From a virus: 23,641 nt of DNA. Under the pieces are notes generated by a model, which had not been told where the DNA came from, made no database searches, and saw only the letters and a list, made by a program, of their open reading frames with translations. A program made the translations under genes and the position numbers. Within the stretch, counting starts at the first letter, position 1; each line of letters begins with the position of its first letter. The stretch is taken from positions 1 to 23,641 of the IMG/VR virus record IMGVR_UViG_3300005537_000062; one strand, written 5' to 3'. Positions 1 to 8,854 of the stretch are shown here, one piece after another.

Positions 1-1154
1 CCTTCCGGTTGAGGACCCATTTCCCAAGGCATCGGACCACTTGGAGGTATGGAGGGTTCAGCACCTTGAGCAGCGAACTTCTGTGCAGCCAGTTCAGCTT
101 CACTAGGACCAGCCTTACCCAAACCTGGACGAGCCATTTCTAATGCAGGGCTTGCCAGTTCACCAAATCGGATACCCGTTTCAGCAGCTTGTTGCTGTGC
201 TGGATTGAGTACTTGCGCAGCAGAGAACGGCGACTCAGGTGTACCAGCAGTAGCCAACTGATGCGGCAACGTCTGGAACAGGTAATCCATTGCCTTTCCG
301 GGCACTTGATAACCAGCAGTGTTGTGAAGACCAGATGTGTCTACCCCTGCTTTATTCAGTAGATTCTCAGGACTAGCAGCGTTAAATTCACCAGCACCTT
401 GTTGGGTAGCTGTTTGCAAAGCTTGTTGAAGACCTTGACCTTGGGCCAAATTCTCGATAGCGTGGACACCAGTACTAACCCCTATTACTGGTGCTTCCAG
501 ACCACCACCAACGAGGTTGGCAGCTTGCATACCCAGACCCTTGATGTTATTCCACAGGGAATTATCAACAGGTTTAGATCCAAAATCTACGTTAGAGGCA
601 GGTTGACTACTTGCCGGGCCGAAGTCGATCTGAGGCTGGCTCGTATTTTGTGCCGGAGAAGTCTGTTGTGGGGTGGTCGGTTGAACGGCTTGGTTCAACA
701 TGTACGGACTATCAACATTGATTCCGGTCGTCGCATTGAAATTCCGGACATAGTTATTTGTCTCCGGATTATCCCATTTGGACTTATCAGTACCGCTGTT
801 GTACGCAGCAACAGATGCCGACGGGTCACCATTATACCGGGAAAGATTCTGATCCATCAGGTAACGATGAATGAACATTTGATCGTTAACATTGTTCGGA
901 TCAAGTTTCTTACCAGTCTGGGCTTCAATCGCCTTCAGAGTTGTGGGCTCTACTTGGGCAATACCCATTGCACCCTTGGGGCTTACCGCACTGTTGTCAT
1001 ACCCACTTGTCTCCTGACTGAGTTGTGCTGCCGACCCACCAGTGGGCCAGCTAGGGTGGTTAGCTTGAAGGATAGCATCCTGTGCAAGCAAAGCCGCAGA
1101 CGTAACAGCGCCCTTGGGAGCGCCGTTGTTGTTACCGAAGTCAATATCTGCCAT
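1..1154 (-). CDS. Virion lytic transglycosylase / internal (ejection) protein, partial
   Basis: The frame is open from an ATG at 1154 to the left edge, so the C-terminus is missing (384 codons seen). Residues about 20-140 look like a soluble lytic transglycosylase (SLT) domain. The putative catalytic Glu is E48 in a QETSGY context, followed by GAMGIAQV (61-68), AAYNSG (116-121) and ETNNYVRNF (131-139), the usual order of SLT motifs. The rest is Gln/Ala/Pro-rich and has no fold I recognise. By analogy with podovirus internal proteins it probably travels in the virion and opens peptidoglycan during DNA entry. It is the last gene of the minus-strand run in the window, 12 nt after the previous stop, with AAAGG about 9 nt before the start. 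The domain call is fairly secure; the virion location is inferred from position. Confidence 0.8.
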   Translation of the reverse strand, partial: MADIDFGNNNGAPKGAVTSAALLAQDAILQANHPSWPTGGSAAQLSQETSGYDNSAVSPKGAMGIAQVEPTTLKAIEAQTGKKLDPNNVNDQMFIHRYLMDQNLSRYNGDPSASVAAYNSGTDKSKWDNPETNNYVRNFNATTGINVDSPYMLNQAVQPTTPQQTSPAQNTSQPQIDFGPASSQPASNVDFGSKPVDNSLWNNIKGLGMQAANLVGGGLEAPVIGVSTGVHAIENLAQGQGLQQALQTATQQGAGEFNAASPENLLNKAGVDTSGLHNTAGYQVPGKAMDYLFQTLPHQLATAGTPESPFSAAQVLNPAQQQAAETGIRFGELASPALEMARPGLGKAGPSEAELAAQKFAAQGAEPSIPPSGPMPWEMGPQPE

Positions 1155-1166
1155 CGTTGTTTACCT

Positions 1167-2216
1167 TTACTTAGGAATACGACCAAGATCCATTTGGCCA
1201 GTGGCCGGATTAAGTGCCATCACATAGGTGTATTTACTGGTATCATATCCACCATTACCCCACTTCTGTGAAGCTGCTGCTTGCAGAGCAGGGGTGTCAG
1301 GAACCGGAGTAGGTTGTGCTTGGGGCTGCGGTTGAGTATTAGGCACAGTCGGCGAGGCACCAGTAGGTGCGCTACCCGGAGCGTTCGGAACGTTGGATTG
1401 AACGTTAGTACCAGTAAGCTGAGCAGCAAACGGATTACCCGACTTGATAAGCTGTTGAGTCTTGTTCGCATAATCAAGAGCATCACGATCAGCTTGGGTA
1501 GCCGTACCATTTGCTACCTTCTGCGTAAGCTGACCAATGACTTGTTGGATACCAGCCATACGAGCGCCAGCAGCAATAGTAGCTGCTTGAGTACGACCAC
1601 CAGCAATTGTCTGTGCTTCACGCTCACGGCTCTGGGCACCAATGTTTGCCACATCACGTTGAGTATCCCCACGTACTGTCTCAGACATAAGTTGGGTTTG
1701 ATACGCTGCCGATGCTTGCACCGCCTTCTGTGAGAAGTTACGCAACATGTCTGGATCACCAGAAGCCAGAGGTCCTAGTTGTTGTGGATCAACACCTTGA
1801 GAACGGAGAATTTGATCCATAGCAGCAGGACGAGCAGCAGGAGGTACACCATCCAGATAACCAGCTACCTGACCTGCCATCTGACCAAGAGTGTTCAACT
1901 TCTGTACTTGATCTTGTGAAATCTTAAGCTGATTCCCAACATTCGTAGCAGCAATGTCAGAACCCAGAGTACCAGCTTTCTGAATATTACCAAGAGTAGT
2001 TCCCTGGGTCTGTGCTTGCTGTTGAGCAGTTTGGGCTTGAGTAAAGAGATTCGCAAGACCAGCTTTCTCAATCTCCGGTTGAACAGTACCCTGAGCTACT
2101 TGAGCCTTTGCGGCTTCTATTTGGTTGGCTGCATCGTTCTGGATACCTGCTTGTTGGGCAGCATATGCCGGACCAACAATATCTGCCAACGACGACATAT
2201 CGTTTTGATATGGCAT
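1167..2216 (-). CDS. Putative internal virion protein (Ala/Gln-rich, helical)
   Basis: This 349-aa protein begins MPYQNDMSSLADIVG. It is dominated by Ala, Gln and Thr and predicted by eye to be mostly helical up to about residue 250, with many AQ/QAQ runs typical of coiled-coil rods. A Pro/Thr/Gln-rich linker follows (about 275-315), then a short C-terminal segment. There is no signal peptide or membrane segment. It lies between the Gly-rich protein and the transglycosylase protein. That position and composition resemble the three-protein sets of podovirus ejection proteins that form a channel through the host envelope. The start has GGGAA about 5 nt upstream. The family is not recognised; the ejection role is inferred from context. 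Confidence 0.75.
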   Translation of the reverse strand: MPYQNDMSSLADIVGPAYAAQQAGIQNDAANQIEAAKAQVAQGTVQPEIEKAGLANLFTQAQTAQQQAQTQGTTLGNIQKAGTLGSDIAATNVGNQLKISQDQVQKLNTLGQMAGQVAGYLDGVPPAARPAAMDQILRSQGVDPQQLGPLASGDPDMLRNFSQKAVQASAAYQTQLMSETVRGDTQRDVANIGAQSREREAQTIAGGRTQAATIAAGARMAGIQQVIGQLTQKVANGTATQADRDALDYANKTQQLIKSGNPFAAQLTGTNVQSNVPNAPGSAPTGASPTVPNTQPQPQAQPTPVPDTPALQAAASQKWGNGGYDTSKYTYVMALNPATGQMDLGRIPK

Positions 2217-2228
2217 ATCTGTTCCCTA

Positions 2229-3749
2229 TTAAAAGAGGTTGGAAAGACCGTTATAAGCGGCACCACCAAACTGCCCCAACTGTTGCAAACTACCAGGAGA
2301 ACTGAAGTTCGAGAACAATCCATTCAGCATATTAGCACCAGCGGTGTTCTGTGCTGCTTGGGAGTACTGTGCGCCACCCAATGCCTGGGCTTGTGACTGA
2401 GCAAGCATTGCTGCCAATTGAACCTGTTGCGGGCCAACCTCAGCATTACGACCTTGCGCTGCATACTGACGAGCAATATTAGATTGCATCTGCTGTGCAT
2501 AAGCACCAGTCGGGCTGTAGATTTGAGAGATCTGGTTAGCGTAGTTATTAGCTGCTTGTTGACGGGCATATTGTTGATATGCATTCAACCCCGTATTAGC
2601 CAGCTTCATACCACCCTGGAGAGCACCACTGTTGTTAGTTAAGAAGTTGTTAAGGGTGTTCATCCAATTCCCACCCTGGGCACCGGAGTTAGCAACCGCA
2701 TCGTAATTCGTACCAATCGACTGTCCAGGAATGTCAGTAGCCGGTTGGCCACCGCCACCACTACCGCCTCCAAAGAGGCTACTTAAATCCATACCCATAT
2801 TTGATCCCTCTCCCAAAGCTCCATTTTGTACACCAGCTTGTGCTCCTGCTGCTGCGTTAGAAATTCCCTGTCCTACAGGACTACCGACACTTGCTGAGTC
2901 GGGACCAAACATTGTTGAAAGACCGCCACCTCCGGTAGAGCCTCCGCCGCCATTAAGTGCGCCCGATGCCATAGCACTATTCAGATCACCACCGCCTGGG
3001 GCACCACCCATTGCCGAAGCACCTTGTGCCCCTTCCATTGACGGTACACCAGTTTCACCTGAACCTGCTCCAGTGATTCCAGTAGCCGTGGGGGAAGTAT
3101 TACCAAGAGTCCCAACAGCACTACCCGTCGGAGTAGCAGATGTACTCGCAGCCATCGGGCTACTCATTGATGCAGGAGCATTAGCAGTTGTAGCACTAGA
3201 AAGATCAGCAGTAGATTGGGCCATGCTACCTGCTGCACCTGATCCAGCTTGTGTTCCAAGACCTGTGCCTTGTGTACCACCACCAAGAGCCCCAAGGAAC
3301 GAACCACCAGTACTGGAAACACCAGACAGCGCATCACCACCAGCAATACCTAACCCACTCCCTCCAAGGGCACTAGAAGCCGATCCAAGTGCTGTACCTG
3401 TACCTGCCCCTAGACCATACATAGCTCCACCACCTGTAGCAGATTCAAGTGCTCCTGTAGTGGCAGGAGTCGCTGCCGCTAATCCCGTGTCAAATCCAGC
3501 AGAGGTAGCACCTACACCAGCACTACCTAGACTGCTAAGACCACTAGCCAAAGAACCACCGCCAAAATACCCACCTACACCACCCATACCCGCACCTTCT
3601 AGGGTAGCGGTTGGATTCCAATGGCTTTGAATACCAGCATTTAAAGCGCCTCCAAGGGCACCACCAGCAGCAGCCCCCCAAGGGCCACCAATCATAAAGC
3701 CCCCAATTGAACCAATTACTGGGAGCGCGTCATCAAGAATACCACACAT
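2229..3749 (-). CDS. Gly/Ala/Ser-rich putative ejection protein with glycine-zipper N-terminus
   Basis: This 506-aa protein has an N-terminal hydrophobic stretch (about residues 10-40) with repeated GxxxG-type spacing (IGGFMIGGPWGAAAGGALGG), the glycine-zipper pattern of membrane-inserting helices. Residues 50-340 are low-complexity Gly/Ser/Ala/Thr. Residues about 370-480 are Gln/Ala-rich and helical. The arrangement fits a virion protein that is stored flexible in the head and inserts into the host membrane on ejection. The ATG at 3749 overlaps the acetyltransferase stop codon by one base (TAATG), so the two are probably translationally coupled. The very high Gly/Ala content produces a long spurious Pro-rich frame on the other strand. 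The function is inferred; no named family is recognised. Confidence 0.78.
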   Translation of the reverse strand: MCGILDDALPVIGSIGGFMIGGPWGAAAGGALGGALNAGIQSHWNPTATLEGAGMGGVGGYFGGGSLASGLSSLGSAGVGATSAGFDTGLAAATPATTGALESATGGGAMYGLGAGTGTALGSASSALGGSGLGIAGGDALSGVSSTGGSFLGALGGGTQGTGLGTQAGSGAAGSMAQSTADLSSATTANAPASMSSPMAASTSATPTGSAVGTLGNTSPTATGITGAGSGETGVPSMEGAQGASAMGGAPGGGDLNSAMASGALNGGGGSTGGGGLSTMFGPDSASVGSPVGQGISNAAAGAQAGVQNGALGEGSNMGMDLSSLFGGGSGGGGQPATDIPGQSIGTNYDAVANSGAQGGNWMNTLNNFLTNNSGALQGGMKLANTGLNAYQQYARQQAANNYANQISQIYSPTGAYAQQMQSNIARQYAAQGRNAEVGPQQVQLAAMLAQSQAQALGGAQYSQAAQNTAGANMLNGLFSNFSSPGSLQQLGQFGGAAYNGLSNLF

Positions 3750-4195
3750 TATGTAAGCTCCTTGGCAAAAATATAACCTTTCATTTGGAATCCAAGTTTA
3801 TTAAACAATTTGGGAGCTTTATTGGTATCGATTCCGGTATTGTGGAATATCGTAATATCTCGTGCTCCATTTTCTTTAGCCCACTTCTCCGCACTGTCAA
3901 GCAGTCGAATGACGAGAGAGCTACCGCGAAACTCAGGGGCAACATATAGACTTAGATCACTTGCCCACTTTACATGATTAAAGAATTCTTCATTCATTGA
4001 CATAATGATAAATCCACGGAACTGGTCATCATAAGCAATGAATCGTTTGTCAGGATATCGAAGAGTACTGTCAAGGACTGCCCAGCACTTCTCGTCATCA
4101 AAAGGTTCGTCTTTGAATCGAGACTCTGAGTGAAGTGCCCTACCTAGATCCATAATACGGAGAGCATCTTCCCGTGTTAGTTGTGTTTTAATCAT
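3749..4195 (-). CDS. GNAT-family N-acetyltransferase
   Basis: At 148 aa this matches the usual GNAT length. The core is visible: an acidic beta strand DLSLYVAPEFRG (about 81-92), where V.PEFRGSS fills the acetyl-CoA pyrophosphate-binding (R/Q-x-x-G-x-G/A-like) position. It is followed by the helix LVIRLLDSAEKWAKENGA, the strand DITIFHNTG and the C-terminal APKLFNKLGFQMKGYIFAKEL typical of the fold. It would transfer an acetyl group from acetyl-CoA to an amine; the substrate cannot be read from sequence. It sits inside the virion block, overlapping its neighbours by 4 nt (ATGA) and 1 nt (TAATG), so it is expressed late. The GNAT call is strong; the role is unknown. Confidence 0.88.
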   Translation of the reverse strand: MIKTQLTREDALRIMDLGRALHSESRFKDEPFDDEKCWAVLDSTLRYPDKRFIAYDDQFRGFIIMSMNEEFFNHVKWASDLSLYVAPEFRGSSLVIRLLDSAEKWAKENGARDITIFHNTGIDTNKAPKLFNKLGFQMKGYIFAKELT

Positions 4196-4695
4196 GTCAT
4201 CACAGTGAGACTGAAGGAACCGTCGGTAGCAGTACCACCCGGATTAGTTGTATGGACTACAACAGCACTTGACGAAGAGAGGTCTATCCACTGCACTACA
4301 ACTCCACTTGTATTCGACGTTGCTGTGGCAGAGATATTTGGAATGGTTATCCCAAGGTTGTGGGTAATGGTGTAGACACCTGTTCCAGTGTGAGCAACAG
4401 ACCAACCCCCTGGAAATCCTGTACCTGCACCAGCCTCAGAAACATAACCACGACCGGACATGTGATAAGCAGAACCCCCACCACCCCTAGCTCCTGAAGC
4501 TGTACCCCCTTGAATGTTGGTTAATTCGTTGTGGTTTCGAGTCAGAATATCAGCAATATCTGAACCAGTGAAGTTTAGACTCGTCCAAGGAATGTTTGTA
4601 CCATTCAAAAAGTTCGTTAAGTTTGTGTACCACTCAAGCCAGTAATAACTTCCATTAGGTGAATTGAGTGGTGGCGGTGGAACTCCAGCAGCCAT
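4192..4695 (-). CDS. Small tail-appendage/fibre-like virion protein
   Basis: This 167-aa protein has an N-terminal part (PWTSLNFTGSDIADILTRNHNELTNIQGG, split here around residues 36-64) resembling the segment that joins phage fibres to the particle. A Gly-rich hinge follows (about 65-75). The C-terminal beta-rich domain carries YTITHNLG (about 107-114), a motif frequent in phage fibre and receptor-binding tips. The start is one base after the gp10-like stop (TAACATG), and the stop overlaps the acetyltransferase start (ATGA). It is short for a complete receptor-binding protein and may be an accessory tip or fibre. The structural role is likely; receptor binding is only inferred. Confidence 0.7.
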   Translation of the reverse strand: MAAGVPPPPLNSPNGSYYWLEWYTNLTNFLNGTNIPWTSLNFTGSDIADILTRNHNELTNIQGGTASGARGGGGSAYHMSGRGYVSEAGAGTGFPGGWSVAHTGTGVYTITHNLGITIPNISATATSNTSGVVVQWIDLSSSSAVVVHTTNPGGTATDGSFSLTVMT

Positions 4696-4696
4696 G

Positions 4697-6154
4697 TTAT
4701 CTCCTTACCTCTTGAATAATGTCTAATTCAAATGACTCCATCCGAAGAGGATAGGGTTGTTGATACACAAATTTAAATGCTCGTCTTCGAGTCAATCCCA
4801 ACTGCATTATCGTGGGATAGACAGCACTCACATCCAACGGAACACCGGTAGTAAACGTATTATAGTCATCATCTGACCACGAGACCATCATATTGATCCC
4901 TTGATTATCTCCAGCAGGAGAGTCGGTAATCAGAGTCAGTCGATACAGACGCTTGCGTTTGATTGTATCAAAGTCAAGTTTAACGGTAACAACCATACAG
5001 TTAATGACATTACCCAGATCGGTATAGGTAGTTGGAGACAGGGCCACAGTGGTGTTTGTCGAGTTAGAACTCAGCAAAACTGGTTGTCCATTCCCAGAGT
5101 CGGCAACATAATCATAACCAAAATAAGCTTGACCTGTTCCGCTTGACCACTCATGCCACATCTGTTCTTCAAAGTCATACACAAATGTTCTAGAGTTTGC
5201 TTTGAGATTCAAGACGTACCATTTATGACCAGCGCATTGGATTGTGAAACCAGTAGCACTAGAGATAGACGAGCCTTCTGCATCAAGTGCTTCTCGAACA
5301 GGAGCAGTAGCAATCTCTGAAGGCTGGAATCCACTCAAGGTCCAGACTGTTCGACCACCATTACCGGTTTGACCAACCAGCATCAATTCCTGTTCTGTCT
5401 GACTAATAGTCTGTGGAGCGGGACAACCAAACTGTGATACCGCTGGAGCATTCCGTTGAAGCGGAGATCCGGTTGAATTAGCGTTGTCGTATAACCACTC
5501 AACTGACCCCATACCGATTGCGGCTAGGTAGTTCTGTGATTTAGACAAACCAACCAGATTATCTGGAAACATTTCAACGTCAATGAAACCGTCTGCGGGC
5601 CATGTCGTTGGATCGTTTAAATTACTGTTGTGAATAGTCTGAGTTCCAGAGGCAGCCAGAAAGATGTAGGCATCTAGAAAGATAGGTTGAGGAATGTGGG
5701 GTATAGGGAAATTCGTTGCTCCACTAACCAGTGTTAGAGAGTTGCTTGTCGTGATTGTCCAAGCACTCATTCCAGTGCAAAAAAACAGTTCATCGACAGT
5801 ATCAGTACGAAATTCACAGAACCCACACGGACCCGTAGTACCGTCCGAGATTGTTAAAATAGCAGTGCCATTGGCATACAGAGTGTTACCAATGACTGTG
5901 TAATAAGTCGTGTTAGATGCCCAGTAAAAAATGGCTCGACCTGTTCCAGTACTTCCAAACGTTCGGTTCGTGGCAACGCCTGGACGTTTCTTTAGATAGT
6001 ACTTCTTTCCATCAGAGATAGGACTCTTAATCAATTCAGGGTACACATTAAGGAATCGTTGATCCTTCTGATATGAACCATCCCGCTGTTGGGGCGAACC
6101 AATGAAAGAGAAGCGTTGTGTATGATACTGTGTAAAATACGGATTAGTTGCCAT
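4697..6154 (-). CDS. P22 gp10-like tail accessory / packaged-DNA stabilisation protein
   Basis: This 485-aa protein is close to the length of P22 gp10 (about 470). It has an N-terminal FLNVYPE and KKRPGV pattern (about residues 34-57) followed by repeated beta-propeller-like strands, which I recognise from the phage stabilisation family. In P22 this protein forms part of the tail tube below the portal and gp4 and plugs the channel so packaged DNA does not leak. The gene for a gp4-like adaptor lies two genes upstream, as expected for this neck type. Its first 11 nt overlap the preceding membrane-protein gene. There is no signal peptide or membrane segment. Confidence 0.82.
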   Translation of the reverse strand: MATNPYFTQYHTQRFSFIGSPQQRDGSYQKDQRFLNVYPELIKSPISDGKKYYLKKRPGVATNRTFGSTGTGRAIFYWASNTTYYTVIGNTLYANGTAILTISDGTTGPCGFCEFRTDTVDELFFCTGMSAWTITTSNSLTLVSGATNFPIPHIPQPIFLDAYIFLAASGTQTIHNSNLNDPTTWPADGFIDVEMFPDNLVGLSKSQNYLAAIGMGSVEWLYDNANSTGSPLQRNAPAVSQFGCPAPQTISQTEQELMLVGQTGNGGRTVWTLSGFQPSEIATAPVREALDAEGSSISSATGFTIQCAGHKWYVLNLKANSRTFVYDFEEQMWHEWSSGTGQAYFGYDYVADSGNGQPVLLSSNSTNTTVALSPTTYTDLGNVINCMVVTVKLDFDTIKRKRLYRLTLITDSPAGDNQGINMMVSWSDDDYNTFTTGVPLDVSAVYPTIMQLGLTRRRAFKFVYQQPYPLRMESFELDIIQEVRR

Positions 6155-6458
6155 CGTCTTCTACTTCCTCTTTGATATCATCCACATCCTTACTAATGTC
6201 CTTTACAGTGTTCCGTATCGTCTCCATCAACTCAGTGTGATAGTTTTCTGTCTGCTCTTGCATCATAGCAAAGAAAGCTAGAGAGACCGACGCCTCCGAA
6301 CTAAGGAGAATGTTGATAAGAGAGAGGTCTTTATCCCACCATGCAACGAGACAGTGTGTCGTTAACCACAGTACAATAAAGCCAAGTAGACCCCAGAGGA
6401 AGGTAGGAGATCCTCGGAACTTCGCATACCACTCTGCAAGATTTTTCTTCTTTGACAT
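6144..6458 (-). CDS. Small two-TM membrane protein (DUF1003-like)
   Basis: I start this gene at ATG 6458 (MSKKKNLAEW; 104 aa) because it follows the upstream TAA by a single base, as elsewhere in this operon; the frame itself is open further upstream. Two hydrophobic spans are visible, about residues 17-41 and 47-68, the second containing INILLSSEAS. A charged, probably coiled C-terminal tail follows (about 70-104, rich in Glu/Asp/Lys). The pattern resembles the DUF1003 and low-affinity iron permease-like small membrane proteins, but no activity can be assigned. Its place between two neck genes is odd for a membrane protein; an accessory lysis or superinfection role is possible but untested. 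Confidence 0.72.
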   Translation of the reverse strand: MSKKKNLAEWYAKFRGSPTFLWGLLGFIVLWLTTHCLVAWWDKDLSLINILLSSEASVSLAFFAMMQEQTENYHTELMETIRNTVKDISKDVDDIKEEVEDDGN

Positions 6459-6459
6459 A

Positions 6460-7215
6460 TTAATACCCACTTGGATTATTTTGACCCATCCCCATGACAA
6501 CCCAATCAGGTTGAATAAAGATACTACCTTCTTCCGTGCCAAAGGAAAGAGCATTCGTGATTAGTGCATTTGCAGTTTCATTCAGTTTGTCAAGCTCACT
6601 GAGAGGCAAACCATACTCAGGTCCAAGGCGATGAGCCAGGGAGTAGATCAGGGGTTCGATCCAGACTTGAGGAAAATCTGGAGTGTCTGTGCTTGCATTG
6701 AACTGATCGAACGCTCGTTGATACACAAAGTAGATAGAACGATTTGTAGCAGTGTACTGATCGGGAGCGGGCCAGATCGTGATCGTGCCTGTTTGGTTAC
6801 CCGGTTGATACCAAAAGTGAACTGGGTAGCCTTGATTAACTTTCGTACTCAGCAAATTGTAGTTGTACTGAGTGTAGATATTCATCGGGATATCTGTGTT
6901 ACTGATATTATCTCGACTGAATGCTTGGGTGATCTTAAGAGGGGCTTGGATATTCAGATTCCCTGTACCAATCCCCAAACCTACTTGATAAGCAGTCTGA
7001 CCCAGAACTGGAGTGAAGAAAGTCGTCGTCATTGCCCAAATAGGCATTCCCTGTGCATACAGAGAGAACACCAGATTATTCAACGCCTCTTGAGCATTGG
7101 TCATCTGTGTCGTAGTAGCTGTCGAACCATCAACACCGATACCGATTTTACGGTGGGCAGCATTGATGATCTGATCTCTTGTATAATTCCAGTTAGCTGC
7201 GCCAGAGATCGACAT
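6460..7215 (-). CDS. P22 gp4-like head-tail (neck) adaptor
   Basis: This 251-aa protein begins with NWNYTRDQIINAAHRKIG (about residues 8-25), an opening helix seen in podovirus gp4-like proteins. ALNNLVFSLYAQGMPIWAM follows, then a beta-rich section and a C-terminal helix (PLIYSLAHRLGPEYGLP). P22 gp4 (about 166 aa) binds the portal and extends the channel; this protein is longer. The gp10-like partner is encoded just downstream, which supports the call. The stop is followed after one base by the membrane protein start. The neck position is likely; exact orthology to gp4 is an inference. Confidence 0.72.
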   Translation of the reverse strand: MSISGAANWNYTRDQIINAAHRKIGIGVDGSTATTTQMTNAQEALNNLVFSLYAQGMPIWAMTTTFFTPVLGQTAYQVGLGIGTGNLNIQAPLKITQAFSRDNISNTDIPMNIYTQYNYNLLSTKVNQGYPVHFWYQPGNQTGTITIWPAPDQYTATNRSIYFVYQRAFDQFNASTDTPDFPQVWIEPLIYSLAHRLGPEYGLPLSELDKLNETANALITNALSFGTEEGSIFIQPDWVVMGMGQNNPSGY

Positions 7216-7217
7216 AC

Positions 7218-7355
7218 TTACTCCTTGTTTTCAGTAGGAACTTCTTCCAGAGATTGAAGTACAGGCATTACTTGATGCACTTCTTGGTACGGGCGAGTAG
7301 CCAGATAGGACAGGAGTGCTTTAACAATTTGTTCAGAAATGATGTAGTTTTTCAT
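7218..7355 (-). CDS. Conserved 45-aa phage protein of unknown function
   Basis: A 45-codon frame starts at ATG 7355, one base after the fibre stop (TAATATG), and ends at TAA 7218, two bases before the next ATG. The peptide is amphipathic and helical, with a central LLSYLATRPYQEVHQV patch, a pattern I recall from very small phage proteins. The exact fit between two genes and the embedded AAGGAG before the next start argue that it is translated. No function can be given. Confidence 0.65.
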   Translation of the reverse strand: MKNYIISEQIVKALLSYLATRPYQEVHQVMPVLQSLEEVPTENKE

Positions 7356-7356
7356 A

Positions 7357-8430
7357 TTAGGCCGTTGTGCTGTTAGTAATTAGACCAAGATTATTTAGAG
7401 CTACAAGTATCTCAGAAATAACGCTAGTAGTAGAACCGCTAATCGAACCGGTAATAGTTGGTTTTCCTGTCGGAGCACCCCCAAAGAAACCCAGTGCTAC
7501 AACGCCAGAGGCATTCTGCATCTTAATAGCAGGTAGAGCAGTGCCAACTGCGCCGCCGACAGCCAAGGTCATCAGAGCACCACTGTAGCCTTGAGCCCAG
7601 GTCATGTTACCCGAAGAGTCAATCACACACTCACCAGCCAATGCGCGGGTGTTAGCGGAGGGATAAAAGTACCATGTGATCGGTTGACTACCGCTAGGTG
7701 AACTACCTGTATTAGTAGCACCAATCTCAATAGCAGTTGAGGCTGCACCATCGTCTACCAGTACCCCACGCGTCCAGGGAATAGCCGGAGTAGCAAAAAT
7801 ACCCAGAGGTGCAATACGAACACCGATAGAATTCGATGACGCAACAGTTGAACCACCAACAATGTCAATACCCATAACTACAGTATTCGGGTTGGTGATA
7901 TTAACATCAATCTCCGCACCCCACACAGTAGTAGCAAAACCGTTATCTTGGGTAACAGTATTCAAACCCCAAACGAGAGCACCAGTTGCTTCAACGTCTG
8001 CCTGTCCAAACAAGGCAACACCGTTGGTAAATAGGTTGCCAGCCCGGCCAGTACCATCTGAAGAGTTCTTAACGTAACCAGCAACACCGATTGCATTAGC
8101 ACCACCAGATGCCGATGCAGGTATATTCATAGCACCAGTGATACCTACGATGTTAGGAATACCGCCGAATGCACGAGCACCATACCCATTGATATCTACG
8201 GCTATTGCCTCATAGTTCTGTCCAGAGGTGACAGAGAACGATGTAAGATTACTAGGGTTGTTGGAAATCTTAATATACCCAGTACTAGGCAAGAAAGCTG
8301 CTGGCACAGTTGCCGGAATACTAAACGCCGTATTAGCGGGGACTGGCGTATTCACAACTGTATTGACGTTATTCAACCAATCAGCGGGGACTGGTGTAAC
8401 AAAGTCAACAAACGTCATATTCGTAGACAT
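7357..8430 (-). CDS. Tail fibre / tailspike-like protein
   Basis: This 357-aa protein begins with FVDFVTPVPADWLNNVNT (about residues 7-24), the short particle-anchoring peptide of many podovirus tailspikes. A beta-rich body follows (Gly/Asn/Val/Thr repeats, about 60-300). It ends with a segment (about 313-357) of the form FFGGAPTGKPTITGS then VALNNLGLITNSTTA, a C-terminus common to phage fibres. No enzymatic polysaccharide-degrading motif is evident. It directly follows the holin gene (TAATG overlap). It is probably the main host-recognition protein in the window, though two further fibre-like genes are present. Confidence 0.78.
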   Translation of the reverse strand: MSTNMTFVDFVTPVPADWLNNVNTVVNTPVPANTAFSIPATVPAAFLPSTGYIKISNNPSNLTSFSVTSGQNYEAIAVDINGYGARAFGGIPNIVGITGAMNIPASASGGANAIGVAGYVKNSSDGTGRAGNLFTNGVALFGQADVEATGALVWGLNTVTQDNGFATTVWGAEIDVNITNPNTVVMGIDIVGGSTVASSNSIGVRIAPLGIFATPAIPWTRGVLVDDGAASTAIEIGATNTGSSPSGSQPITWYFYPSANTRALAGECVIDSSGNMTWAQGYSGALMTLAVGGAVGTALPAIKMQNASGVVALGFFGGAPTGKPTITGSISGSTTSVISEILVALNNLGLITNSTTA

Positions 8431-8852
8431 TAGTGGTTTCCTTGTGCGTTTTTAAGTTTCTCGACAGTCCGCATTCCACCAAGTCCAAGTAGTCCACCAA
8501 GCATCGTAATGAGGGTTGACATATCCAGAGTAGGGGGTACTGGTAGGTGGGCAATCGAAGCACCCCACGTAAGCAGTGGATCAGCTAGATACTGGTAGGC
8601 TAAGCCACTACCACACACCCAACCAATGAATGGTCGCCATCCAGCAACAAACATATTGGTACTTGCAGCTTCAACTTTATTGGTGTCCGTCTGTTGTGCA
8701 GTTTGTGCTAGTTGAGCATCAATCTGTTTGAACTGTTCATTCTGCTGTAGTTGAAGTAGTGCTAACTGCGCCTGAGCTTTCTGAGCCGGATCAGGGATTA
8801 GCTTATTTACAATGTCCATTACTGGACCGACAATCAAATCTAGCAAGGCCAT
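8430..8852 (-). CDS. Holin, three-TM (GTA_holin_3TM) type
   Basis: At 140 aa this has the family's normal size. An N-terminal amphipathic segment and a Gln/Ala-rich coiled stretch (about 20-60) precede FVAGWRPFIGWVCGSGLAYQ (about 68-87), a signature of this holin family. A second hydrophobic span follows (about 110-128, LITMLGGLLGLGGMRTVEK). It would form holes in the inner membrane to time lysis. SD AAGGGA lies inside the last codons of the upstream XhlA-like gene. No endolysin or spanin is seen in the window; these may lie beyond the left edge. Confidence 0.85.
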   Translation of the reverse strand: MALLDLIVGPVMDIVNKLIPDPAQKAQAQLALLQLQQNEQFKQIDAQLAQTAQQTDTNKVEAASTNMFVAGWRPFIGWVCGSGLAYQYLADPLLTWGASIAHLPVPPTLDMSTLITMLGGLLGLGGMRTVEKLKNAQGNH

Positions 8853-8854
8853 AG

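Noticed and set aside
399-1271. 290-aa plus-strand frame at the left end
   Set aside because: Spans the opposite strand of two coding genes and the gap between them; Arg/Cys-rich with no domain.
2731-3630. 299-aa Pro-rich frame on the plus strand
   Set aside because: It is the mirror of Gly/Ala/Ser codons of the 506-aa virion protein; no SD and implausible composition.
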